Source: Arthrobacter sp. D5-1
Lineage (GTDB): Bacteria > Actinomycetota > Actinomycetes > Actinomycetales > Micrococcaceae
Assembly (NCBI RefSeq): GCF_017357425.1
Contig: NZ_CP014571.1
Coordinates: 3,038,001 to 3,102,000 of the forward strand
Direction of reading: 5' to 3'
DNA length: 64,000 nucleotides
Part shown: positions 16,294-23,877 of the stretch, in pieces
Layout: each line of letters begins with the position of its first letter
Position numbering within the stretch: the stretch's first letter is position 1
The notes under the pieces: generated by a model
Database searches by the model: none
What the model was told of the DNA's origin: nothing
The model's input: the letters and a program-made list of their open reading frames with translations, nothing else
Translations under genes and position numbers: made by a program

Positions 16294-16715
16294 CCTACAT
16301 CGAAGCGCCGGCATTGAAGGCCGTCACGGTCAAGAACCCGTGGGCGTGGTGCATCCTCCACGCGGGTAAGGACGTCGAGAACCGCTCACAGTCCATCAAC
16401 CACCGCGGAACGCTCTACATCCACGCCGCAAAGAAGGACGACGAAGCTGGCTACGAGAACGAGACGTTCCGCCAGGCGCGGGACGCGGCCCCCTTGGCCG
16501 TCAAGAACGCCGTCCGCCTGCAAGGTCACGTCCTCGGAACCGTGGAAGTCATTGGCTGCCACTACTCCCTGGACTGCAAAACGGCCGATGGATACTGCTC
16601 CGAATGGGCGCGGCCCGGGATGTATCACTGGGAGCTGGCCAACCCGCGTCCGCTCGCGTGCCCGTTCCCCGAGATCGGACAGCTCGGCCTCTGGAATCTG
16701 GCGGCGACTGCATGA
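16290..16715 (+). CDS. ASCH-domain protein
   Basis: A 141-residue protein with the ASCH fold pattern: AVTVKNPWAWCILHAGKDVENRS, the conserved Trp and E-N-R, then GTLYIHAAK, GHVLGTVEVIGC and a late WxL strand (GMYHWELANPRPL). ASCH proteins are PUA-like and bind RNA; some hydrolyse N4-acetylcytidine. In phages they are common but uncharacterised. It is in the middle of the coupled early operon, start overlapping the previous stop. Confidence 0.82.
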   Translation: MTYIEAPALKAVTVKNPWAWCILHAGKDVENRSQSINHRGTLYIHAAKKDDEAGYENETFRQARDAAPLAVKNAVRLQGHVLGTVEVIGCHYSLDCKTADGYCSEWARPGMYHWELANPRPLACPFPEIGQLGLWNLAATA

Positions 16716-17059
16716 GCCGGCCCCTGGAACTGACCATTCACCCGCCCGTACCGGCTTTCCCGCTGAGCGTTGAACCCGGTGGCAGTCTGCTCACCCAGGC
16801 CATGCGGAGCCTCCAAGCTTCCACTGAGTGGCAAACGGATCGGTTCATGGAAGCAGCACTCTCGCGGCGAAAGCGCCTCACGGACGCGGAGTTAGCTGCT
16901 GAGTTCTGGCACGCCGCCCAGGTCGCCACCTACGCCCGCGGATGCATCGACTGGGGACTTGATCTCTACAAGCCAATGTCAGCTGACAGGGCCGAAGACA
17001 TCGAACACGTCTTGAGCCGATTCGCGGAGCTGCCGCACTTCGACCAGGCCGACGAATGA
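16712..17059 (+). CDS. Hypothetical phage protein
   Basis: A 115-residue protein with helical segments (LTDAELAAEFWHAAQVATYAR and DRAEDIEHVLSRFAELP). The ATG overlaps the ASCH gene stop by four bases. Not recognised. Confidence 0.6.
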   Translation: MSRPLELTIHPPVPAFPLSVEPGGSLLTQAMRSLQASTEWQTDRFMEAALSRRKRLTDAELAAEFWHAAQVATYARGCIDWGLDLYKPMSADRAEDIEHVLSRFAELPHFDQADE

Positions 17060-17181
17060 CAACCTCAGCCGAGGCCGCGCCCGATCCTGTGCCGGTGCTG
17101 ACAGCCAAGCTCGCGCAGCTCATGAAAGAGCATCCTGACTTCTACGCCCAAATCTTCCCCACCAAAAAGGACAAATCATGA
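17056..17181 (+). CDS. Very small phage protein
   Basis: A 41-residue frame, MTTSAEAAPDPVPVLTAKLA onwards, with a single amphipathic helix (KLAQLMKEHPDFYAQIF) and a Lys-rich end. Both ends overlap the adjacent genes through ATGA, which is the strongest argument for it being translated. Confidence 0.5.
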   Translation: MTTSAEAAPDPVPVLTAKLAQLMKEHPDFYAQIFPTKKDKS

Positions 17182-17477
17182 TCCGTAAAGAAGGCAAAGC
17201 CCGGTGGGTCTTCGAATGCCTGCCATGCGGCTACGTGTCGCCGGTGGTTCCGGATCTCCTCCGAGCCAAGGAGTGCAACTTGAGCCATAACCGCGGCAAC
17301 CTGCTCAAACACTTCGGCCAAACGTTCGCGGAAGCTTTTATGCCTTTCGTGGAGCTTGTGCAGACGTTGGCAAAGGCCGACCACTTCCAGGATGACTACA
17401 CCTTGGTACCGCCACCAAAGAACGTCCCGCATGATCCCAGTTTGTTGATGGACCGTCGGAAGTGGGGTGGACGATGA
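17178..17477 (+). CDS. Hypothetical phage protein with a Cys pair
   Basis: A 99-residue protein. Near the N-terminus ECLPCGYVSP (C-x2-C) and then KECNLSHNRGN (Cys...His) could bind zinc as a small finger. The rest is a helical region with a Pro-rich end. Coupled to both neighbours by four-base overlaps. Function unknown. Confidence 0.6.
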   Translation: MIRKEGKARWVFECLPCGYVSPVVPDLLRAKECNLSHNRGNLLKHFGQTFAEAFMPFVELVQTLAKADHFQDDYTLVPPPKNVPHDPSLLMDRRKWGGR

Positions 17478-17764
17478 GCAGCCTTGTTACGGTCGCTGAT
17501 CTCACAGACGAGCATCTGGGCTTCTATATGCAGATCGAGCTCACCCCTAACCCTGACGACCTATTTCCCCGCTTCCACCGCTGCATCGAGCTTGGCGAGA
17601 TTCGACGCTGGGAGTATCAGGGCGAACAACGCACGGGGCTCCTTGATCTCAGCAGCAAGGCTCCCGGTATTCGTGGCACTGAGTTCCAGTTCAAAGCAGA
17701 CGCCAAGGTCACCCTCATCCGGCGAGTAAGCAAGCCCCGACGCAAGAAGGAAACCACCAAATGA
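17474..17764 (+). CDS. Hypothetical phage protein
   Basis: A 96-residue protein opening with VTVADLTDEHLGFYMQIEL, then mixed beta strands and a basic C-terminal tail (RRVSKPRRKKETTK) that may bind nucleic acid. Starts at the ATG overlapping the upstream stop. Not recognised. Confidence 0.6.
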   Translation: MSSLVTVADLTDEHLGFYMQIELTPNPDDLFPRFHRCIELGEIRRWEYQGEQRTGLLDLSSKAPGIRGTEFQFKADAKVTLIRRVSKPRRKKETTK

Positions 17765-18294
17765 GCGCACATACCGTAACCGTGACAGCGGTCCCGAACA
17801 TGGATGAGGACCTACCGGAAGGCCAGTACATCGACACCGTTCAGTTCACCGTCGAATGCCCTGGTGATGGTAGCTGCTACCTGTGGTGGGAATGCAAACA
17901 GTGTGACAAGGACCAGTACGAACCTACCGACGACGAATCGAACGCAGGCGCATACACCCGCCACGGCGATGAACACCAGAACATCGAAGGCGACTGGATG
18001 ACGCCGAGCACCCAGTGCGCTGCGATCCACTCCGATTCGTGCAGTGACGCCCTTCAAGAGGAAGCCGAGCACGCCGGCGTTGGGACACACCAGATCGAGC
18101 TCGACTACGAGGGCGATGGCAGCTGGTCTGCTCGCCTGATTCTGTCCGACGAGCAAAAGGCCACGGTGGACGCCCGGGCGCAGGAACTGCTGGCCGAAGC
18201 TGGTAACCGCGACTGGGACAAGGCCGGTAGCTACATCCAGAATCTCTACCGCAGTGTGGCGTGGGATGAGCTCAAGAAGGAGCGGACGGCGTGA
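17761..18294 (+). CDS. Hypothetical acidic phage protein
   Basis: A 177-residue, strongly acidic protein with several Cys (WECKQCDKDQ, CAAIHSDSCSD), beta-rich in the first half, helical near the end (ATVDARAQELLAEAGN). Acidic charge raises the possibility of a DNA mimic, but no family is recognised. Four-base overlaps at both ends. Confidence 0.58.
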   Translation: MSAHTVTVTAVPNMDEDLPEGQYIDTVQFTVECPGDGSCYLWWECKQCDKDQYEPTDDESNAGAYTRHGDEHQNIEGDWMTPSTQCAAIHSDSCSDALQEEAEHAGVGTHQIELDYEGDGSWSARLILSDEQKATVDARAQELLAEAGNRDWDKAGSYIQNLYRSVAWDELKKERTA

Positions 18295-18842
18295 CTGATT
18301 TGCGGGCCCCCCTGCTCGATGCTCACGCATCACCGCGACGCGCACCTCGAAGGGCAATGGGATCTCACCAGTCAGCCCGCGCCGAAACGACTACGTGGCT
18401 TACTCCCCACTTCGTGCACGAGGCACTTGGTGACTTTGACCTCGATCCATGCGCGGCCCCGAACTGGCCAACGGCCGGACGCCACATCATCCTCCCGGAA
18501 GACGGGTTCGCTGCTGAGTGGAGCGGCCGGGTATGGCTCAACCCGCCATATGGCAAAGAGGTGTGGCCTTGGCTGGGGAAGCTCGCGGCGCACGGAAAAG
18601 GAACAGCGTTGATCTTCGCCCGCACGGAGACGGCCGGATTCGTGGAGCAGGTCTGGAAGAAGGCGACTGCCGTCAAGTTCCTTTGGGGACGTCTTCATTT
18701 TCACTACCCGGACGGCACTCGAGCGCCCGCCAACTGTGGTGCGCCGAGTGTACTGGTCGCTTACGGAGCGATTGATGCCGAGCTCTTGGCTAGGTCCGAG
18801 TTAGCAGGTACCTATCTGCTAATCCGTGAGGACCTCTCATGA
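18291..18842 (+). CDS. Phage DNA N6-adenine methyltransferase (Dam-type)
   Basis: A 183-residue methyltransferase. DFDLDPCA (residues about 48-55) and NPPYG (84-88) are the catalytic DPCA/NPPY elements of the phage Dam-like family that methylates adenine N6 in DNA; WLTPHFVHEALG is the usual substrate-side opening. It probably protects phage DNA from host restriction or tunes early expression. No paired restriction enzyme is evident. The N-terminal 25 residues may be extra, since an ATG follows at codon 23. Confidence 0.85.
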   Translation: MTDLRAPLLDAHASPRRAPRRAMGSHQSARAETTTWLTPHFVHEALGDFDLDPCAAPNWPTAGRHIILPEDGFAAEWSGRVWLNPPYGKEVWPWLGKLAAHGKGTALIFARTETAGFVEQVWKKATAVKFLWGRLHFHYPDGTRAPANCGAPSVLVAYGAIDAELLARSELAGTYLLIREDLS

Positions 18843-19020
18843 CGTCCGCGATTGCAGGGGCCTTGTGCGCAAGGTGACCCGTTGTCCGAGCTGCGGCCAT
18901 TATCACGGCGCGCCAGACAACCAGTGGCCGTCATGCAACGGCATCTACTACTCAGAAACAGGCGGAGTCTGCCGGTGTTCTTGCATCGGTCCCGCACCAG
19001 AACAAGAGGAAGCACGATGA
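18826..19020 (+). CDS. Small zinc-finger-like phage protein
   Basis: A 64-residue protein with TRCPSCGHYHG, a second Cys (PSCNG) and CRCSC: a plausible C-x2-C...C-x-C zinc ribbon. The GTG start is inside the methyltransferase gene; an in-frame GTG at 18865 is an alternative. The stop overlaps the next ATG. Confidence 0.5.
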   Translation: MRTSHDVRDCRGLVRKVTRCPSCGHYHGAPDNQWPSCNGIYYSETGGVCRCSCIGPAPEQEEAR

Positions 19021-19226
19021 GCGATCAATTTAGCCGGCGGTCGATGCCGCTGATTCAGGTAACCAGGGACGCGGAAAACGCGAAGGCCGGCGTCACGCTG
19101 GCCGAACTGGGCCAGTTCATTCAGGAGGCTGAGAGGGCTGGCATCGATCCACGTACTCCGGTACTGGTCCGGGTGGGCTTTGCTTCGCAGATCAAGCAGG
19201 TCAAGACCGGCGGCCGCACGCGATGA
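19017..19226 (+). CDS. Small hypothetical phage protein
   Basis: A 69-residue protein with a helix (VTLAELGQFIQEAERAGIDP) followed by a strand (TPVLVRVGFASQIKQV), a compact alpha-beta layout seen in several actinophage small proteins. ATGA overlaps on both sides. Function unknown. Confidence 0.58.
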   Translation: MSDQFSRRSMPLIQVTRDAENAKAGVTLAELGQFIQEAERAGIDPRTPVLVRVGFASQIKQVKTGGRTR

Positions 19227-19495
19227 CGAAGCAGTCAGCCCAGCGCGACATCGTGGCCTACGCGGAGTCGGTACTTGGCGAAGAGCTGACGCCATGGCAG
19301 CGCACTTTCCTTTGCGCTGCCATGGCTGGCAGGCCTTTATTCGTGGCTTACCGTCGGCCATTCACCTACACAACACTGCCGAGAACGGCGCCAACAACGA
19401 AAGAAGGTCCATCCAGTGCCATGGCTGAAGCAGGGCGACGCGGCGGCGAATCACCCCATCGTCCTCGCAGCTGTGGAAATGGACGAGGCCGATGA
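19223..19495 (+). CDS. Small hypothetical phage protein overlapping the HNH gene
   Basis: A 90-residue frame coupled by ATGA to the upstream gene. Its first half, IVAYAESVLGEELTPWQRTF then AAMAGRPLFVAYRR, resembles the adenine-motif (PWQ) start of terminase or helicase ATPases but no P-loop follows. The second half overlaps the next gene by 80 bases and looks random, so the protein may be a truncated relic. Confidence 0.42.
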   Translation: MTKQSAQRDIVAYAESVLGEELTPWQRTFLCAAMAGRPLFVAYRRPFTYTTLPRTAPTTKEGPSSAMAEAGRRGGESPHRPRSCGNGRGR

Positions 19496-20468
19496 CAGGA
19501 TCCTCAACGAATGCTTCGGTTTCGTCGCCCGCTGCGCGACCCAGGCCGCAGCGTACGAACAGGACTACATCATCAGCGTCGGCACAGCCAGGCAGATGGC
19601 CGGTTCGCTCGGGCGCTACAACGAACTGATCAAGGCGGCGAAGTTCTGCGGCTACCTCACAGAGACGTCAATCACCGTGGAGGGCGAGCAGCGTAAGGCC
19701 TTCAAGCTGGTTGAGGACAATGACCTCTTCCACATGATCCTGAAGGCCGAACGCGAATGGGACAACCAAAGAAAGAAGGACACCCGAAACAATGAACTGA
19801 CGTGGCGAGTAAGAGCCCGCGACGGAGACGCTTGCAGATACTGTGGCAAGTCAGTCGCCTGGGGAGACACCAAATCCGGACGCGGCGCCACGTACGACCA
19901 CACCAACCCCGGCAAAGCGGCCACAGTAGACACCCTCGTTGTCTGCTGCCGCGAATGCAACGGACGCCGCCAAGACGATCCCGAAAGCACCTGGAAGACC
20001 CTCCCAGTTCCGGCAGAGCCGATCATCGGCCCAGCAACGGCCGCTTTCATCGCCAAGCACGGCACCCCGATCGAACCCACCTACACCCGCCCCCATGCAC
20101 CGGCCACCAGCACCACGGCAACGGACGACACGCGCCCCGTAGAGCAGCCCACGCAGGCCGCTCCGGGACCAGATGAGGCAACGGCTCACTCCGGCCCATC
20201 CAACGAGTCACCGGCCCACACAGCCACGGCCAAGCATCCACCGGCAGCAACGGGACACCCGGCTGCAACGGGATCCAGAACCAACACCAGACCAAATCCT
20301 GACCCAGGACACAGGTATCCCGGATCTGGATTTGTCGGGACGGGTAGGGACGGGACGGGTCTGGCAGGTAAGGGCAGTGAAGGGCAGGAAGCCCCGCACT
20401 CAACCCAAGGCAAACCCAAGAACCAAACCAAAAGAAGAAGACGCCCCCGCAACCGAGGACGGAACTGA
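19416..20468 (+). CDS. Replication-type protein with an HNH nuclease domain
   Basis: A 350-residue protein. The N-terminal 120 residues look like a winged-helix replisome-organiser segment (MPWLKQGDAAANHP, LNECFGFVARCATQAA, MAGSLGRYNELIKAAKFCGY). Next comes a compact HNH domain: CRYCGKSVAW...YDHTNPGKAATVDTLVVCC, then ECNGRR. A long Pro/Thr/Ala linker and a very basic tail (KRRRRPRNRGRN) end the protein. GTG start. Likely bound to phage DNA in early replication or nicking; the combination is seen in actinophages. Confidence 0.75.
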   Translation: MPWLKQGDAAANHPIVLAAVEMDEADDRILNECFGFVARCATQAAAYEQDYIISVGTARQMAGSLGRYNELIKAAKFCGYLTETSITVEGEQRKAFKLVEDNDLFHMILKAEREWDNQRKKDTRNNELTWRVRARDGDACRYCGKSVAWGDTKSGRGATYDHTNPGKAATVDTLVVCCRECNGRRQDDPESTWKTLPVPAEPIIGPATAAFIAKHGTPIEPTYTRPHAPATSTTATDDTRPVEQPTQAAPGPDEATAHSGPSNESPAHTATAKHPPAATGHPAATGSRTNTRPNPDPGHRYPGSGFVGTGRDGTGLAGKGSEGQEAPHSTQGKPKNQTKRRRRPRNRGRN

Positions 20469-20470
20469 AC

Positions 20471-20803
20471 ATGCCTACCAAACGACTTTCATCGCACAAC
20501 TCACCATCAGAAGATCAGCTTCAAGAGTCAGTTCTGGAACTCGCTCAATACTTCGGATACGAACTGCGCTACCACAACCCAGATAGCCGGCGCTCACAGG
20601 CTGGCTTTCCGGATCTCGTCCTTGGCAGTTTGTCCAGGAGGCGTGTCCTGTTCCGGGAGCTGAAGACTACAACGGGCCGGGTGCGTCCTGCCCAGGTCAT
20701 CTGCTTGAAGATTCTCAAGATGGCCGGCCTCGATGCTGACGTGTGGCGTCCCGAGGATCTGAAGAGCGGTCGAATCCAGCGAGAACTGAGAGGGGACAAA
20801 TGA
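20471..20803 (+). CDS. VRR-NUC domain nuclease
   Basis: A 110-residue protein that is essentially one PD-(D/E)XK fold of the VRR-NUC type: GFPDLV (Asp48), then FRELKT (Glu63, Lys65) and a Q in RPAQVICLKIL. Stand-alone VRR-NUC proteins in phages are presumed structure-specific nucleases, for instance acting on Holliday-like junctions. It begins two bases after the HNH gene and overlaps the next gene, so it is part of the recombination/replication end of the operon. Confidence 0.85.
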   Translation: MPTKRLSSHNSPSEDQLQESVLELAQYFGYELRYHNPDSRRSQAGFPDLVLGSLSRRRVLFRELKTTTGRVRPAQVICLKILKMAGLDADVWRPEDLKSGRIQRELRGDK

Positions 20804-21552
20804 CCACCTGCACAACGCCGGATTGCTACCGGGTGACGTCGCTCTACCTGTGCACGGACTGCATCATTGAGCTGGATTCTCTTCTCGCCGACGTTGGACC
20901 GCTGCTTCAGTTCATCGGCGGCGCGATCGATCAGACAGCTGTGACCAGGAGCCCGGGCGCAAGTGGAGGCGGTGGCGGACACGCGAAGTCGCAGCCGGCC
21001 ATGAACGTGGATGCCTACCTGCTGCGGGCATGGCTCCACCAGCTTCCGGAACGTGCCCATGCCACCGCGATGGAAAACCCAAAGGCAGGAGAGATCTTGT
21101 TCATGGCGCGGGACTGGGTTTCGAGAGCACGTGATCTGGTGTGGGGCCCTGAGGACAAGCGCGTCTATGGTCAGTGCGAGGAGCTGCTCGACGGCGAAGG
21201 TGAGAACGATGATCCGATTCCCTGCGATGGCCGGCTGGTTGCCCACCCCGATGACGTCACCGTGAAGTGCCCGTCATGTAAGACGGTCCACCAGGTCAGT
21301 GATGTCCTGGACAGGTTGAGGCTGAAGGCCAGGGGCGAGCCGATGCCACCGAGGGCAGTGCGTGAGTACCTTCAGCGGAAGACAAAGGTGGTGATCCTCA
21401 AGAAGGACTTCGAGAACTGGGTTCAGCTCGGGAGGTTGCGTTACGTCCTGGATCGCGTGACAACAACCAAGAACCCGCAGCGGGTCTACTATCCCGGCGA
21501 CGTTTTGAGGGTGTTTGAGTACATGCATGGTCGGAGACGGATGCGGGTCTGA
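20800..21552 (+). CDS. DNA-binding protein with zinc ribbons and C-terminal helix-turn-helix
   Basis: A 250-residue protein. The N-terminal TTCTTPDCYRVTSLYLCTDC has a C-x4-C...C-x2-C layout; a second ribbon is at CDGRLVAHPDDVTVKCPSC. The C-terminal 70 residues (AVREYLQRKTKVVILKKDFE, then RVYYPGDVLRVFEYM) resemble a MerR-like winged helix. Such proteins are common at the end of actinophage early operons and may control late genes. It is the last gene before a palindrome and a strong hairpin. Confidence 0.65.
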   Translation: MTTCTTPDCYRVTSLYLCTDCIIELDSLLADVGPLLQFIGGAIDQTAVTRSPGASGGGGGHAKSQPAMNVDAYLLRAWLHQLPERAHATAMENPKAGEILFMARDWVSRARDLVWGPEDKRVYGQCEELLDGEGENDDPIPCDGRLVAHPDDVTVKCPSCKTVHQVSDVLDRLRLKARGEPMPPRAVREYLQRKTKVVILKKDFENWVQLGRLRYVLDRVTTTKNPQRVYYPGDVLRVFEYMHGRRRMRV

Positions 21553-21575
21553 AAATGTAGTACCCTAAATCCGAG

Positions 21576-21589
21576 GGGACAGCTGTCCC
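21576..21589. promoter_or_regulatory. Perfect 14-bp palindrome at the early/late boundary
   Basis: GGGACAGCTGTCCC is a perfect dyad 24 bases after the last early gene. It may be a regulator binding site at the start of the late region; the helix-turn-helix protein just upstream is a candidate ligand. No promoter hexamers are convincing nearby. Confidence 0.4.
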
Positions 21590-21603
21590 TACAGCTTTGA
21601 GTG

Positions 21604-21634
21604 AAGGCCTCGACGGATACCGTCGGGGCCTTTG
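21604..21634 (+). terminator. Intrinsic terminator after the early operon
   Basis: AAGGCCTCGACGG (21604-21616) and CCGTCGGGGCCTT (21620-21632) form a 13-bp stem with a three-base loop and one wobble, followed by a short U-run. It separates early from late genes, so late transcription would need readthrough or its own promoter. Confidence 0.75.
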
Positions 21635-21636
21635 TC

Positions 21637-21960
21637 ATGTCCAGCCAAGGCGGTGAGTCTGATGTGAACGGACTGAGCATTCCATCTTGGTCAGGACGGC
21701 GGGCCGGCGAAGCGCTTGCCAAGGTCAAGGCCGAAGGGCGACGACGCAGCGATGTGTGTTGCATCTGCAAGCAGAGCATTGACTACTCGCTCACCTATCC
21801 GCATAAGCAGTCGTGCAGTGTCCAACATGTGAAGTCTCGCAAGCTGTACCCGCACCTGACTTGGGAGCCAAGCAACTGGAAGCCAGCGCATCTGGACTGC
21901 AACAAGGCAGCCGGCCCGGGTGAGGACCTCAGCATGGGGATCACCTCCGAAGACTGGTGA
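21637..21960 (+). CDS. HNH endonuclease upstream of terminase
   Basis: A 107-residue protein with the HNH fold: CCICKQSIDYSL, SVQHVKSRKLYPHLTW and NWKPAHLDCNKAAG (H, N and H positions plus Cys pairs). HNH proteins next to the terminase are needed for packaging-related cleavage in many siphophages. The ATG at 21637 lies in the terminator tail; a GTG at 21664 is a possible alternative since AAGGCGG lies upstream of it. Downstream there is a 159-base gap. Confidence 0.82.
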   Translation: MSSQGGESDVNGLSIPSWSGRRAGEALAKVKAEGRRRSDVCCICKQSIDYSLTYPHKQSCSVQHVKSRKLYPHLTWEPSNWKPAHLDCNKAAGPGEDLSMGITSEDW

Positions 21961-22119
21961 CCCTCCGGGCCTCAATAAAATCCAGCAAGGCGGATCGCCG
22001 GACACTCCCCGCCTGCTCCGTCCTCTCCCCCCGGGTCTCTCCCCCATCGGAATCGCGCCGAAAACGTTGAATTGGCGGGGAAAACGGACCCATATCTTAC
22101 CCGAAAGGCCGGTTCAGCC

Positions 22120-22812
22120 ATGGCAGCAAACCTCGGAAATTCGACCATCGTTATCTCCGCAAGAATCGGCGATGCGGAGCCATCTGACATCGGTGAAATC
22201 GAGCTGCCCGTCATCGCAGAAGAGATCCGCGCCGTGGGGAACGTTTCCATCACGGCCCGGGTACGAGTCGATGAGGCCGAGCTGAGGAATCGGCTGGCAC
22301 AGTTCGCCGCAGCGGTAACTGACGAGATGGTTTCAGCAGCATCACCGGGCGTGGATACCCAAACGCGGCAACGCATGATCGGTTTCGCCTTGGAAATTGA
22401 CCCCCCAACGCCGGAGTTCGCCGCTGCCCTGGCTGATTCAAAGCGGCGGGCCGCTGAGACGCACATGCTGTATCTCTTGGACACTCCAGAACATGTGATC
22501 ATCGGTGCCCGTCAGGAAGGCAAAACGCGGCTGGCTCTGAAATGGCTGGACGATGCCCCCGACAATGTCACGCGGGTGTTGGTCGTCAAAGACGGTCGCC
22601 AAGCAGAACAGCTCAACCTGGACCGCGGCCGACCGCGCAGGCACCCCAGCATCATTGGTTACAAAACGCTCATCAATCAGGGCGCACGCAAGGGTGTGGA
22701 GTACGGCGTTGACGAAACTGATCTGATCCTGAGTGACCTGCTGGGCCTGAAGGCGGCACCTCGCCTGCTGACGGTCTGCCACGCTGACACCTGGCAGACC
22801 GACAAGTCATAA
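22120..22812 (+). CDS. P-loop protein of unknown function before the terminase
   Basis: A 230-residue protein. Residues 129-136 read GARQEGKT, a Walker A box, preceded by a strand (HVIIG) and followed by LALKWLDDAP and VTRVLVVKDG. A possible Walker B is DLILSD near residue 210. The N-terminal 110 residues (IGEIELPVIAEEIRAVGNVS, DEMVSAASPG) are not recognised. The NTPase portion is much shorter than a terminase motor. Placed between HNH and terminase small subunit, it may help packaging. The gene lacks overlaps with either neighbour. Confidence 0.62.
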   Translation: MAANLGNSTIVISARIGDAEPSDIGEIELPVIAEEIRAVGNVSITARVRVDEAELRNRLAQFAAAVTDEMVSAASPGVDTQTRQRMIGFALEIDPPTPEFAAALADSKRRAAETHMLYLLDTPEHVIIGARQEGKTRLALKWLDDAPDNVTRVLVVKDGRQAEQLNLDRGRPRRHPSIIGYKTLINQGARKGVEYGVDETDLILSDLLGLKAAPRLLTVCHADTWQTDKS

Positions 22813-22813
22813 C

Positions 22814-23212
22814 ATGCACGATCGCCGCGCTTTCAGGGAGGCGCACGAGGGTGGCGAGTCCATCAGAAGCATCAGCCGGTCCCGTGAGGCATCCAGGAAC
22901 GCAGTACGCCGCGGGCTGCGTTCCGGCGCCCGTGACAGCTACTATCGGCCCTCGGCGATCGAAGACGCGGAACCGGCAGTCAGGGAGGTGCTGGCCGACT
23001 ATCCACACATGAGCGTCGCGGACGTTGCCCTCCTGATCGACTGGAGGAAATCCCGGAGGCAACTCTCCGATCTTGTGGCCCGCTTGAGGCCCCGGTCGGC
23101 GTCTGAGTGGCCCGCGGTTCAGGCACGTTCTTTGGATTCGATCGCCGTTGGCACCCTATCCGCAAAGCCGCTCAGCTGCGGCTCGATGAAACTCGGGGAG
23201 TTGAAGCTATGA
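22814..23212 (+). CDS. Helix-turn-helix protein beside the terminase genes
   Basis: A 132-residue basic protein whose first 45 residues form a helix-turn-helix (AFREAHEGGESIRSISRSRE then SRNAVRRGLRSG), similar to recombinase or IS21-type DNA-binding heads. The rest has a second helical region (DVALLIDWRKSRRQLSDLVA). It may recognise the packaging site with the terminase small subunit, whose ATG it overlaps by four bases. Confidence 0.6.
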   Translation: MHDRRAFREAHEGGESIRSISRSREASRNAVRRGLRSGARDSYYRPSAIEDAEPAVREVLADYPHMSVADVALLIDWRKSRRQLSDLVARLRPRSASEWPAVQARSLDSIAVGTLSAKPLSCGSMKLGELKL

Positions 23213-23877
23213 CCGCTCGCGAGCAGGAAAGCTCTCCTGAACTTATAGAAGCACCCGAGCACCTTCCCGAGCCTGTGGCCGACGTCTGGCGAGAAATCGT
23301 CGCCAGCAACGACCTGGCCGGAAAAGTGGATCGCGCCGCGCTGGAAACCTTCTGCACCCTCATGGCTCGCCTCCGAGAAGCCAGGGACAGGATTGAAGAA
23401 GAGGGCATGGTGGTCACAGATCCCCGCGGCCGAGTCATTCCTCACCCGGCGCTCGCCGTGGAACGCGCCACGGCGGAGCAGATCCGTGCGTGGGGTGACA
23501 GGTTTGCGCCGCTGGTAAAGCCAGTCAGGAAGCGAGGCTACATAGCTGACGCAACCGCTCAGTCCATCGCGGAAGCCAAACACTTGGAGGGGCCTCGGTT
23601 CGCCGGTCCAGTGGCTGCTTTGAAGACGCTCGCCTGGATGGTCGATGAAGCCCAGCGCGACAGCATGGAAGCCCTCCAAAAGGCCATGACAACGACTGTG
23701 CCGCAGTACCTCAAGGCTTGCGCCGAGCTACAAGTAACTCCTGCTTCCGTGCCCTCGGGCGTCGGGGTGGTGGCTCCAGCACCTACGGAGGGCGAAGAGC
23801 CGGCCGAAGGCGAAAAGTCGGGGGTAGCAAGTGTCTCAGACCTCCAAGCTCGCGCCAGGGCACGCCGATCCGGTTAG
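23209..23877 (+). CDS. terS: Terminase small subunit (P27-like)
   Basis: A 222-residue protein with the P27-type pattern: PEPVADVWREIVASNDLAGK, then DRAALETFCTLMARLREARD, DPRGRVIPHPALAVERATAE (the conserved H-P-x-x-x-x-x-R-x-A). Small terminases bind phage DNA and start packaging. The ATG is coupled to the upstream gene stop; an earlier GTG at 23107 would lie within that gene. Its end overlaps terL by 47 bases. Confidence 0.85.
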   Translation: MTAREQESSPELIEAPEHLPEPVADVWREIVASNDLAGKVDRAALETFCTLMARLREARDRIEEEGMVVTDPRGRVIPHPALAVERATAEQIRAWGDRFAPLVKPVRKRGYIADATAQSIAEAKHLEGPRFAGPVAALKTLAWMVDEAQRDSMEALQKAMTTTVPQYLKACAELQVTPASVPSGVGVVAPAPTEGEEPAEGEKSGVASVSDLQARARARRSG

